Source: Nonomuraea maritima (GTDB lineage: Bacteria; Actinomycetota; Actinomycetes; Streptosporangiales; Streptosporangiaceae). Taken from it: 64,000 nt of DNA. Location: the NCBI RefSeq assembly GCF_900100395.1, contig NZ_FNFB01000016.1, positions 98,989-162,988 on the forward strand, given 5' to 3'. Positions 35,624 through 43,667 of this stretch are shown piece after piece. The first letter of the stretch is position 1; each line of letters opens with the position of its first letter. Both the position numbers and the translations under genes were made by a program. The notes under the pieces were generated by a model that was not told where the DNA came from, did not search any database, and was given only the letters and a program-made list of their open reading frames with translations.

Positions 35624-36370
35624 ATGGCTGAGATCGTGTACCCGCCGGTGATCGCCGCCGTGCGGACCCTGTTTCGCGCGCTCGACGTGCGCCTCCATGT
35701 GGAAGGCGCCGATCACGTGCCGCGGTCAGGAGGGGCGGTGCTGGTGAGCAACCACATCAGCTACCTCGACTTCATCTTCGCCGGGTTCGCCGCGCTGCCT
35801 GCCAGGCGGCTGGTGCGGTTCATGGCCAAGGAAGATGTGTTCAAGCACTCGGTCTCCGGGCCGCTGATGCGCGGCATGCACCACATCCCCGTCGACCGGG
35901 GCGCGGGCGCCGGCTCGTACGCCACGGCGCTGCGCATGCTGAAGGCGGGCGAGGTGGTGGGCGTGTTCGCCGAGGCCACGATCAGCCGCTCGTTCACCGT
36001 GAAAGAGATCAAGAGCGGCGCCATCCGCATGGCCCAGGCCACGGGCACCCCGATCATCCCGGTCGGGCTCTGGGGCAGCCAGCGGCTGTGGACCAAGGGA
36101 CGGCCGCGCAAGCTGCTGCAGCGCCACGTGCCGGTCACCATCCTGGTGGGCGAGCCGATGTACCCCAAGCGCGGCGAGAACGTCAACGACCACACGACCG
36201 ACCTGCACACCCGCATCTCCGAACTGGTCGATCGCGCCCAGCGCACCTACCCCGAGCAGCCGTCCGGCGTCTGGTGGCAGCCCGCCCACCTCGGCGGCAC
36301 GGCGCCCACGCCCGAGGAGGCCGCGGCGATGGACGAGGCCGAGGCCAGGGCGAAGAAAGACGCTGAGTGA
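35624..36370 (+). CDS. 1-acyl-sn-glycerol-3-phosphate acyltransferase-like protein (PlsC family)
   Basis: A 248-aa membrane-associated acyltransferase. Motif I is degenerate NHISYLD (HX4D replaced by NHxSYLD with the His kept), motif II MAKEDVFKHS, motif III GVFAEATISRSF, where Glu-Ala-Thr stands for the usual PEGTRS, and motif IV PIIPVGLWGSQ. It likely acylates lysophosphatidic acid or a related lipid. Start at ATG 35624 (MAEIVYPPV); the longer frame at 35444 runs through the dhaK promoter and start. It is convergent with the Ser/Thr kinase gene. Confidence 0.87.
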   Translation: MAEIVYPPVIAAVRTLFRALDVRLHVEGADHVPRSGGAVLVSNHISYLDFIFAGFAALPARRLVRFMAKEDVFKHSVSGPLMRGMHHIPVDRGAGAGSYATALRMLKAGEVVGVFAEATISRSFTVKEIKSGAIRMAQATGTPIIPVGLWGSQRLWTKGRPRKLLQRHVPVTILVGEPMYPKRGENVNDHTTDLHTRISELVDRAQRTYPEQPSGVWWQPAHLGGTAPTPEEAAAMDEAEARAKKDAE

Positions 36371-36373
36371 TCC

Positions 36374-36395
36374 GCTGCCGGCCCTGGCCGGCAGC
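36374..36395. terminator. Bidirectional terminator between acyltransferase and kinase genes
   Basis: GCTGCCGGC (36374–36382) and GCCGGCAGC (36387–36395) form a 9-bp stem with the tetraloop CCTG in the 28-nt convergent gap. Confidence 0.65.
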
Positions 36396-36398
36396 AGA

Positions 36399-37205
36399 TC
36401 AGATGGCCGCCTGGTACGCGCCGGCGCGCATCCCCGCGAGCAGCGTCGCCGTGTGCTCCGGCGTGAACCTGCGCACCGGGTCGTGGTAGAGCAGCCCCTC
36501 GATCAGCGGCCGTAGGATCCCGGCCCGCCGCGGCGGCGGGTACGGGCCGCTGCGCGCCATGGTGAGCACCGTCGCGGCGTCCTGTCCCGGATAGGGCGGC
36601 TGGCCCTCGATGGCGCTGTAGAGCGTCGCGCCGAACGACCACATGTCGGCCTCCTTGGAGGCCGGCCCGCCGTGCAGGCGCTCGGGCGCCATGAACGCCG
36701 GGGTGCCGCGCAGCCGTCGCGAGGTGGTCATCCGGATGTCGCCCTCGGCCGTCGCGATGCCGAAGTCGGTGAGCACCACCCGGTCGCCGGTCAGCATGAC
36801 GTTGGCGGGCTTGACGTCCCTGTGCAGGACACCGGCCTGGTGGGCGGTGCGCAGTGCCGCGAGCAGGTGCTGACCGATGGCCGCCACCGACTGGGCGGGC
36901 AGTGTGCCCACCTGGGAGAGCAACTGGTGCAACGAGAGCCCGTCGAGGTACTCCATCACGATCCAGAGCTTGCCGCCCTCCTCGATCAGGTCGTGGACCG
37001 TGATGATGTTGGGATGCGTCAGCCCCGCGGCCATCCGCGCCTCGCGCAGCACCCGGCGGCGCACCATCTCGGCCTCACCGGCCAAGGTCAGCTCCTTCAG
37101 TGCCACCGTACGGTGGAGGAGCTGATCGAAGGCGCGCCAGACGACTCCCATACCCCCACGACCGGCCTCCTCGTTCAGGAGGTACCGTCCGCCGATCTTC
37201 CGCAT
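36399..37205 (-). CDS. Soluble Hanks-type serine/threonine protein kinase
   Basis: A 268-aa protein made of a kinase domain only, with no transmembrane or PASTA segment. The glycine loop is AGRGGMGVVW, catalytic Lys37 in VALKELT, the catalytic loop HRDVKPANVML (Asp130), DFG (Asp147) and GTPAFMAPERL. It resembles the PknB-like Actinobacteria kinases but is shorter, so it is likely cytoplasmic and acts through a partner. ATG 37205 begins MRKIGGRYLLNEEAG, the usual start. Substrates are unknown. Confidence 0.92.
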   Translation of the reverse strand: MRKIGGRYLLNEEAGRGGMGVVWRAFDQLLHRTVALKELTLAGEAEMVRRRVLREARMAAGLTHPNIITVHDLIEEGGKLWIVMEYLDGLSLHQLLSQVGTLPAQSVAAIGQHLLAALRTAHQAGVLHRDVKPANVMLTGDRVVLTDFGIATAEGDIRMTTSRRLRGTPAFMAPERLHGGPASKEADMWSFGATLYSAIEGQPPYPGQDAATVLTMARSGPYPPPRRAGILRPLIEGLLYHDPVRRFTPEHTATLLAGMRAGAYQAAI

Positions 37206-37261
37206 ACCATCCCCTCATTCTCGGGGATAATCATGACACTTCACCGCGTACTTGTGCCTGC

Positions 37262-38512
37262 CTAACGTGTTCTGGATATGTCGGAAAATGCGGGCTCGCT
37301 GGTCAAACGGCCGGAAATTTGATCAAACAGAGCGCGCCACGCCACGGGGATCGCCGCCAGGCACAGCGCCGTGGCCCCCACCAGGACGGTCGCGATCCCG
37401 GCCGCCTCGGCCACGACGCCGCCGAGCAGCGCGCCGACCGGCATCCCGCCCATCCCCAGCAACCGGTACGCCGAGTTGACCCGGCCGAGCAGCGCGGCCG
37501 GGATGAGCCGCTGCCTGGTGGAGATCACCAGGACGTTCGCCCCGGCCCCGAGCAGGCCCCAGAGGACGGCGGTCGGGTAGAGCGCCACGGGCGACGGCAC
37601 GGCCACCGGCACGAGGAGCAGCAGGCTGACGGTCAGCCACGAGCCGAGCAGGGTCCGCGTCTCGCCGAACAGCGCGGCGGCCCGCTCCGACAGCAACGAC
37701 CCGAGCACCGCGCCGGCCGCGAAGGCCGTCATCATCAGGCCGTACTGGCCCGGCGTCAGCCCCACCCGCGACCCGTCGCCGACGGCCCACAGCACGAAGA
37801 CGGCGAAGTACGCGGCGTTGGCCAGGTTGAGCAGGCCGGCCGTGATCGCCAGGCCGCGCAGCACGCGGTGGCCCCACAGATAGCGCAGCGCCTCGGCGAT
37901 CTCCTGGCGCGGCGGTCGCCGTCCGTCCGCCGGGGCGGCCGGGCGGTACGCGCCGCGCATGCCGAGCAGCAGCAGGGCGGCGGCGCCGTAGAGGAGGGCG
38001 GGGGCGCCGAGGACGGCGGCGGGCAGGATCGCGACGAGCAGGCCCGTCACGGGAGCGCCGAGGAAGTCGTTGCCGATCAGCTGGGCGGCGGACACGCGGC
38101 TGTTCGCCCGCGTCAGGTCCGTGGCGGCGACGGTCATGGGCAGGACGGACTGCGCCGTCAGGTCGGCGAAGACCTCGCAGGCCCCGGCGAGCAGCACGGC
38201 GGCCACCAGCACCCAGAGGTTCATCAGGCCGGAGACGGCGAGCAGCGCGGCGACGGCCAGGACCCCGGCGCGGGCGACGTTGGCCGCCACCATGACGCGG
38301 CGGCGGTCGGCGCGGTCGGCCAGCGCGCCCGCGTGCAGGGCGAGGGCCAGCCAGGGCAGCGTGCCGGCGGCGGCGACCAGGGACACGAGGGTGGGGGAGC
38401 GGGTCAGCGACACGGCGAGCAGGGGAGCGCCGACCTTCACGAACCCGTCCGCCAGGTTGGACAACCCCGTGGACCCCCACAGGTAACCGAACGATCGTCC
38501 CAGGCCGGCCAT
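37262..38512 (-). CDS. MFS transporter (MFS_3 / enterobactin-exporter-like)
   Basis: A 416-aa 12-helix transporter with the motif-A region ALADRADRRRVMVAANVARAG after TM2, and GAVLGSLLSERAAALFG between TM7 and TM8. Proteins of this type export small hydrophobic drugs or siderophores. It is divergent from an ArsR-like regulator with a 67-nt gap that contains a concentric palindrome, so it is probably regulated by that protein. The substrate cannot be told from sequence. Confidence 0.9.
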   Translation of the reverse strand: MAGLGRSFGYLWGSTGLSNLADGFVKVGAPLLAVSLTRSPTLVSLVAAAGTLPWLALALHAGALADRADRRRVMVAANVARAGVLAVAALLAVSGLMNLWVLVAAVLLAGACEVFADLTAQSVLPMTVAATDLTRANSRVSAAQLIGNDFLGAPVTGLLVAILPAAVLGAPALLYGAAALLLLGMRGAYRPAAPADGRRPPRQEIAEALRYLWGHRVLRGLAITAGLLNLANAAYFAVFVLWAVGDGSRVGLTPGQYGLMMTAFAAGAVLGSLLSERAAALFGETRTLLGSWLTVSLLLLVPVAVPSPVALYPTAVLWGLLGAGANVLVISTRQRLIPAALLGRVNSAYRLLGMGGMPVGALLGGVVAEAAGIATVLVGATALCLAAIPVAWRALFDQISGRLTSEPAFSDISRTR

Positions 38513-38541
38513 GGCTCACTCCGCTATTGTGTAAGGGAAAG

Positions 38542-38577
38542 TGTGCATAGATTCCTTTGCAAAGATAGGCTTGCACA
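38542..38577. promoter_or_regulatory. Probable operator: two concentric palindromes between MFS and ArsR-like genes
   Basis: The 10-bp perfect palindrome CTTTGCAAAG (38555–38564) and the outer arms TGTGCA (38542–38547) and TGCACA (38572–38577) share the same centre (38559/38560). Symmetry over 36 bp in a divergent promoter region points to a dimer or tetramer binding site, most simply for the adjacent regulator. Confidence 0.6.
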
Positions 38578-38579
38578 GC

Positions 38580-39182
38580 ATGCCGCACAAGAGCCACTCC
38601 GCCCGGACGCTCGACGCGAACGCCCTCAAGTCGTTCGCCCACCCGCTGCGCCTGCGGATCTACGAACTGCTCGACGAGCACGGTCCCTCGACGTCCACCC
38701 GGCTCGCCGGCCTGCTCGGCCAGAACACCGGCGCGACGAGCTATCACCTGCGGGAGCTGTCCCGGCACGGCATGATCGAGGTCGTGCCCGGCATGGGGCG
38801 GGGCAAGGAGAAGTACTGGCGCATCCGTCCCGGCGGCTTCAGCTACGGCGACCCGCCGGACGACCTCGAGACGGCCGGCGCGATGGACGTCCTGCTGGAC
38901 GACCTCGTCCGCCAGCGAGGCGCCGAGCTGGCCCGCTGGCGGAAGGCGGCACACGAGGCGCCGGCCGAGTGGGGCGCGGCCGGCGCCTTCGGGCGGCGGT
39001 CGCTGCGCCTCAGCGCGGAGGAGACCGCGCGCATGCGCGACGAGGTGTTCGAGGTGCTGGAACGCTACCGTGCGCTCTCCGACGGCCGGGCGGACTCATC
39101 GCCGGAGGAGGGCACGGGCCGCGTCGTCGTGCACTTCGACGTCCTGCCGCTCGGCGCGCTCCCGGAGGAGCCCGGTGACTGA
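38580..39182 (+). CDS. ArsR-type winged-helix transcriptional regulator
   Basis: A 200-aa protein with an N-terminal HTH_20/ArsR winged helix (ALKSFAHPLRLRIYELLDEH … NTGATSYHLRELSRHGMIEVV) and a longer C-terminal helical region that is typical of this subgroup and may bind a ligand. ATG 38580 was preferred over GTG 38541 because the upstream codons coincide with the palindromic operator. It is divergent from the MFS gene, which it probably controls together with itself. Confidence 0.88.
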   Translation: MPHKSHSARTLDANALKSFAHPLRLRIYELLDEHGPSTSTRLAGLLGQNTGATSYHLRELSRHGMIEVVPGMGRGKEKYWRIRPGGFSYGDPPDDLETAGAMDVLLDDLVRQRGAELARWRKAAHEAPAEWGAAGAFGRRSLRLSAEETARMRDEVFEVLERYRALSDGRADSSPEEGTGRVVVHFDVLPLGALPEEPGD

Positions 39183-39806
39183 TCAGGTGATGATCGCGAG
39201 GGCGCGCTCGACCAGGCCCTCGGGTGCGGTCCGCGGCGAACCGCACGTGAACGGCGGCTGCGGGTCGTACTCGATGGCGAGCTGCACGCTCTGCGCGGTC
39301 GTCGCGTCGGACGCCCGCGCCAGCAGCGTCAGCGCCATGTCGATGCCCGCCGACACCCCGGCGGCCGTCACGATCCTGCCGTGCTCGACCACGCGCTCGG
39401 CGACCGGTTCTGCCCCGACGTTCCCGAGGAAGTCGAGCAGGGCCCAGTGGGTGGTGGCCCGCGCGCCCTCGAGCAGGCCGGCCGCGCCGAGCAGCAGCGA
39501 GCCGCTGCAGACGGAGGTGGTCCAGCGGGTGTGCTCGTGCGCCTGGCGGATCCAGCCCAGCAGGGCCTCGTCCTCCAGGACGTCCAGCGTGCCAGGGCCG
39601 CCAGGGACCACGACGACGTCCGGTGCAGGCACGTCCGCGTACGACGCCGTGGCCGTGAGCGTGAGCGAGCCCCGGTCGTCGGTCACCGGCCCGGGCCGCT
39701 CGGCGGCGAACGTGACGGTGAAGCCCGGCGCGAAGGCCAGCACCGTGTACGGCCCCACGGCGTCGAGGGCGGTGAAGCGGGGATAGAGGGGGATGACGAC
39801 GTGCAT
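39183..39806 (-). CDS. DJ-1/PfpI-family protein
   Basis: A 207-aa class I glutamine-amidotransferase-like protein. The nucleophile elbow is SVCSGSLLLGAAGLLEG, with the conserved Glu earlier (MHVVIPLYPRFTALDAVGPY). This is the isonitrile-hydratase/transcription-factor-like subgroup without a DNA-binding domain. It lies 4 nt downstream of a GlxA-type regulator that contains the same fold, so the pair probably arose by duplication and acts together. The substrate is unknown. Confidence 0.87.
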   Translation of the reverse strand: MHVVIPLYPRFTALDAVGPYTVLAFAPGFTVTFAAERPGPVTDDRGSLTLTATASYADVPAPDVVVVPGGPGTLDVLEDEALLGWIRQAHEHTRWTTSVCSGSLLLGAAGLLEGARATTHWALLDFLGNVGAEPVAERVVEHGRIVTAAGVSAGIDMALTLLARASDATTAQSVQLAIEYDPQPPFTCGSPRTAPEGLVERALAIIT

Positions 39807-39810
39807 GGTT

Positions 39811-40770
39811 CTACCTCTCCTTCGATCGGAAACGGCGACGGTGCTCGCCCGGGGTGATCCGCCAGTGCCGCCGGAAGACGCGGTAGAGCGTCTCCGGCGA
39901 CCCGAGCCCCGCCTGCCTGGCCACGGTGTCCATCGGCAGGCCGGTCACCTCCAGCAGCCGCCTGGCCGACTCGCCCCGGCTGCGCTCGACGTACCGGCCG
40001 GGTGACACGCCGGTCTGCTCGGTGAACACGCGGGAGAAGTGGCGTTCGCTCATCCCCGCCCGCGCGGCGAGCGTGGGCACGCTGAGGTCGGCGCAGGGGT
40101 TGGAGTCGATGTACGCCTGCAGCTCCCTGAGCGGCTCGCTGCGGGGCGTCATGGCGCGCATGGGCGTGCTGAACTGGCTCTGGCCGCCCGCGCGGTGCAG
40201 GTACACCACGAGCCCGCGGGCGACCATCGCGGCGAGCGCGTGACCGTGGTCCCTGGCCACCAGCGCCAGCGCCAGGTCGACGCCCGACAGGACGCCGGCG
40301 GCGGTCCAGACGTCGCCGTCCTCGATGTAGAGGGGGTCGGCGTCCACCTCGACGCCGGAGTAGCGGCGTCGCATGTCCTCGGCGGCCACCCAGTGCGTGG
40401 TGGCGCGCCGTCCCTCCAGCAGACCGGCCTGGGCGAGCAGGAACGCGCCGTTGCAGACGGACGCGACCCTGCGGGCGCGCCGGGCCAGCGCGGTGATGCC
40501 CGCGACGAGCTCCTCGTCCTCCACGTGGTCCGGCACCGACCACCCGCCCGCCACCAGGACCGTGTCGATCGGGCCCGCGACCTCACCGAGCGCCGAGGCG
40601 GTGACCGTGACGCCGTTGCTCGCGGTCACCTCGCCCGCCCGTACGGCCACGACCTCCACCTGGTAGCAGTCCTCGGGGGAGAGCACCGCCACCGTCCCGA
40701 ACACGTCGGCCGGTCCGGCGAGGTCGAGAAGTTGGAAGCCGGGGAAGATCACGATCAGCACCCGTCGCAT
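39811..40770 (-). CDS. GlxA-family transcriptional regulator (DJ-1/PfpI domain plus AraC HTH)
   Basis: A 319-aa regulator with an N-terminal PfpI-like domain (RVLIVIFPGFQLLDLAGPADVFG; elbow SVCNGAFLLAQAGLLEGR) and a C-terminal AraC HTH pair (LSVPTLAARAGMSERHFSRVFTEQTGVSPGRYVE). Such proteins sense small metabolites and control catabolic or quaternary-amine genes. The downstream DJ-1 gene is almost abutting and is its likely target or partner. ATG 40770. Confidence 0.91.
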   Translation of the reverse strand: MRRVLIVIFPGFQLLDLAGPADVFGTVAVLSPEDCYQVEVVAVRAGEVTASNGVTVTASALGEVAGPIDTVLVAGGWSVPDHVEDEELVAGITALARRARRVASVCNGAFLLAQAGLLEGRRATTHWVAAEDMRRRYSGVEVDADPLYIEDGDVWTAAGVLSGVDLALALVARDHGHALAAMVARGLVVYLHRAGGQSQFSTPMRAMTPRSEPLRELQAYIDSNPCADLSVPTLAARAGMSERHFSRVFTEQTGVSPGRYVERSRGESARRLLEVTGLPMDTVARQAGLGSPETLYRVFRRHWRITPGEHRRRFRSKER

Positions 40771-40959
40771 GTCTCCATGCTGGTGGCGGGCCGTTCATGG
40801 CGTCAACGACACAGGACTTGCACATTACGCCACGCCCGCCTCGCACTGCCCGGGGCAGCGGTGGCGGGCAGAGCCGGACGGGCTCCTGGGGCATCAGGCG
40901 GCGGTGGGAGGGCCGCTCTGGCTTGGGTGGTGGTGGCGGGCCGGTCGGGCCTTGGTGGT

Positions 40960-41007
40960 GTCGTGCGGCCACGCCACGCCCCCGCGACGGTGGCGTGGCC
41001 GCACGAC
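40960..41007. terminator. Large 18-bp hairpin upstream of the GlxA gene
   Basis: The arms 40960–40977 and 40990–41007 are perfectly complementary over 18 bp (GTCGTGCGGCCACGCCAC on the left) with a 12-nt loop. It follows the pruA end on the minus strand and precedes a second hairpin. Probably part of a double terminator; a repeat-type element is the alternative. Confidence 0.55.
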
Positions 41008-41010
41008 GAG

Positions 41011-41047
41011 CGACGCCCGGGTCATGTGATCCATGACCCGGGCGTCG
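41011..41047. terminator. 15-bp terminator hairpin after pruA
   Basis: CGACGCCCGGGTCAT (41011–41025) and ATGACCCGGGCGTCG (41033–41047) form a perfect 15-bp stem with a 7-nt loop, 22 nt after the pruA stop on the minus strand. The rest of the gap 40771–41069 holds no gene. Confidence 0.65.
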
Positions 41048-41069
41048 TGATCAGAGCGGCCGAGAGATC

Positions 41070-42695
41070 TCAGCCCATGTGCGGGTAACGGTGGTCGGTC
41101 GGCGGGACGAACGTCTCCTTGATCGCGCGGGCGCTCACCCACCGCGTCAGGTTGAAGATCGAGCCGGCCTTGTCGTTGGTGCCGGACGCGCGCCCGCCGC
41201 CGAACGGCTGCTGGCCGACGACCGCGCCGGTCGGCTTGTCGTTGACGTAGAAGTTGCCCGCCGCGAAGCGCAGCCGCTCGGACGCCGACGCGACCGCGTA
41301 GCGGTCCTGGGCGATGATCGACCCGGTCAGCGCGTACGGGGCGATGCCCTCCATCTGGTCGAGCACCGCGTCGAACTGGCCGTCCTCGTAGACGTGCACG
41401 CCGAGGATCGGACCGAAGTACTCCTTGACGAAGATCTCGTCCGTCGGGTCGGCGCACTCGAGGATCGTCGGCTTGACGAAGTAGCCGGCGGAGTCGTCGT
41501 AGGAGCCGGTGAGGACGTCGATGTTCGCCGCCGCGCGGGCCCGGTCGATCGCCTCCTTGTGCTTGGCGAACGCCCGGTGGTCGATGACCGCGCCCATGAA
41601 GGTCGACAGGTCGGCGGTCACGTCGCCCACGGTCAGCGACTCGGCGACGGCCACGAGGTCGTCACGCACGCGGTTCCAGACCGAGCGCGGGACGTACGCG
41701 CGCGAGGCGGCCGAGCACTTCTGGCCCTGGTACTCGAACGCGCCCCTGACCAGGGCCGTGGTCAGCACGGCCGGGTCGGCGGACGGGTGCGCCAGCACGA
41801 AGTCCTTGCCGCCGGTCTCGCCGACCAGGCGCGGGTAGGTGCGGTAGGAGGCGATGTTGCCGCCCACCGTGGCCCACAGGTGCTGGAACGTCGCGGTCGA
41901 GCCGGTGAAGTGGATGCCGGCCAGAGCGGGGTGGGTCAGCGCGACCTCGGAGACGGCCTGCCCGTTGCCGGTGACGAGGTTGATGACGCCCGGCGGGAGC
42001 CCCGCCTCCTCCAGCAGTCGCATCGTGAAGTGCGCGGCGAACTGCTGCGTGGGGGACGGCTTCCAGACGACGACATTCCCCATCAAAGCCGCAGAAGTCG
42101 GCAGATTTCCGGCGATGGCGGTGAAGTTGAACGGCGTGATCGCGAGCACGAAGCCCTCGAGCGGCCGGTACTCCATCCGGTTCCACACGCCGGCCGACGA
42201 GATCGGCTGCTCGGCGTACAGCTGACGGGCGTAGGACACGTTGAAGCGCAGGAAGTCGATCAGCTCGCAGGCCGCGTCGATCTCCGCCTGCTGCACCGAC
42301 TTCGACTGGCCCAGCATGGTCGCCGCGTTCAGCGTCGCCCGCCACGGGCCGGCGAGCAGGTCGGCCGCCCTGAGGAAGACGGCCGCCCGCTCGTCGAACG
42401 ACAGCGCCCGCCAGGCGGGAGCCGCCCGCAGCGCGCTGTCGATGGCGTCCTGCACGTCCTGGGCCGAAGCGTCGTTGGTCCGGCCCAGGACGGAGGCATG
42501 GTTGTGCGGCTGCACCACGTCGATCGCGGCGCCGCCGCCGAGGCGCTGCTCCCCGCCGATGGTCATGGTCAGGTCGACCGAGGCCCCGGCCAGTTCCTTG
42601 ATGCGGTTCTCCAGCGCGGCCCGCTCGGGGCTGCCGGGAGCGTAGCCGTACACGCGCTCGTTCGCGGGCACGGGGACGTTGCTGATGGCATCCAT
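41070..42695 (-). CDS. pruA: L-glutamate gamma-semialdehyde (1-pyrroline-5-carboxylate) dehydrogenase
   Basis: A 541-aa aldehyde dehydrogenase of the P5CDH group, with general-base Glu293 (LVGETGGKDFVLAHP), nucleophile Cys327 (QGQKCSAASRAYVP) and the NAD-binding IHFTGSTATF segment. The C-terminus carries PFGGGRASGTNDKAGS. It oxidises glutamate semialdehyde to glutamate, the second step of proline breakdown. The start directly abuts the stop of the proline dehydrogenase gene, so the two enzymes are made from one mRNA. Confidence 0.96.
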   Translation of the reverse strand: MDAISNVPVPANERVYGYAPGSPERAALENRIKELAGASVDLTMTIGGEQRLGGGAAIDVVQPHNHASVLGRTNDASAQDVQDAIDSALRAAPAWRALSFDERAAVFLRAADLLAGPWRATLNAATMLGQSKSVQQAEIDAACELIDFLRFNVSYARQLYAEQPISSAGVWNRMEYRPLEGFVLAITPFNFTAIAGNLPTSAALMGNVVVWKPSPTQQFAAHFTMRLLEEAGLPPGVINLVTGNGQAVSEVALTHPALAGIHFTGSTATFQHLWATVGGNIASYRTYPRLVGETGGKDFVLAHPSADPAVLTTALVRGAFEYQGQKCSAASRAYVPRSVWNRVRDDLVAVAESLTVGDVTADLSTFMGAVIDHRAFAKHKEAIDRARAAANIDVLTGSYDDSAGYFVKPTILECADPTDEIFVKEYFGPILGVHVYEDGQFDAVLDQMEGIAPYALTGSIIAQDRYAVASASERLRFAAGNFYVNDKPTGAVVGQQPFGGGRASGTNDKAGSIFNLTRWVSARAIKETFVPPTDHRYPHMG

Positions 42696-43613
42696 TTACT
42701 TACCCCCAAGGGCACGAAGGAAGAAGGCGACGTTGGCCGGGCGCTCCGCGAGGCGGCGCATGAAGTAGCCGTACCAGTCGTCGCCGTAGGGGACGTAGAC
42801 ACGGACCGTGTGGCCGGCCCCGGCGAGGGACTCCTGCAGGTCGGTCCTGATTCCGTAGAGCATCTGGAACTCGTGGTCGCCGATCGACCGCCCGAACCGG
42901 TCGGCGAGCAGCTCCGTGATCGAGATCATGCGGTCGTCGTGCGTCGCCACCATGGGGTAGCCCTTCCCTGCCATGAGGATCCGCAGGCACCGCACGTACG
43001 CCTTGTCCACCGCGCTCTTGCCCTGGTGCGCGACGGAGGCGGGCTCGCGGTAGGCGCCCTTGACCAGCCGGACGCGGGAGCCCTCGGCGGACAGGTCGCG
43101 GCAGTCCTCCTCGCTGCGGAACAGGTACGCCTGGATCGCCACACCCGTCGAGGGATGGTCCTCGCGCAGCTTGCGCAGGATGGCGAGGGTGGAGTCGACC
43201 GTGGTGTGGTCCTCCATGTCGAGCGTGACGGAGGCGCCCACGGACGCGGCGGCGGCGCAGATGGCGCGGGCGTTCTCCAGGGCCATGGCGTCGTCGATGC
43301 GCTGCCCGACGGCCGACAGCTTCACCGAGACCTCGCCGCGGTCGCCGAGCCGCAGCGGGCGCAGCGACTCCAGCAGCGTCACGTAGGCGTTCGCGGTCTT
43401 CTCGGCGTCGCGCGCGTCGCGCGTCTCCTCGCCGAGGTGGTCGACGGTCACGGCGAGCTTGGCGTCACGCAGCCGTTCGACGGCGTTGCGGGCCTCCTCG
43501 GTGCTCTCGCCCGCCACGAAGCGCTCCACGACCTTCTTGGTGAGTGGAAAACCCGACACGGTACGGCGTACGAGACCGCTCTGAGAAGCGGCAAGGAGCA
43601 GTTGACCCAGCAT
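42696..43613 (-). CDS. Proline dehydrogenase (monofunctional)
   Basis: A 305-aa FAD-dependent TIM-barrel proline dehydrogenase with LSAVGQRIDD, TLDMEDHTTVDSTL, VRLVKGAYREPASVAH and the signature tail EFQMLYGIRTDLQESL … VRVYVPYGDDWYGYFMRRLAERP, which contains the conserved Arg pair that binds the proline carboxylate. It oxidises proline to 1-pyrroline-5-carboxylate. This is a split system with pruA, not the fused PutA of Gram-negatives. Divergent from the PucR-type regulator with a 54-nt gap. Confidence 0.95.
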   Translation of the reverse strand: MLGQLLLAASQSGLVRRTVSGFPLTKKVVERFVAGESTEEARNAVERLRDAKLAVTVDHLGEETRDARDAEKTANAYVTLLESLRPLRLGDRGEVSVKLSAVGQRIDDAMALENARAICAAAASVGASVTLDMEDHTTVDSTLAILRKLREDHPSTGVAIQAYLFRSEEDCRDLSAEGSRVRLVKGAYREPASVAHQGKSAVDKAYVRCLRILMAGKGYPMVATHDDRMISITELLADRFGRSIGDHEFQMLYGIRTDLQESLAGAGHTVRVYVPYGDDWYGYFMRRLAERPANVAFFLRALGGK

Positions 43614-43667
43614 GCTTCAAGTCTAAAAAGCCAGGTCAGAGGGGGCCATCGACGTGCGTAACGCCCG

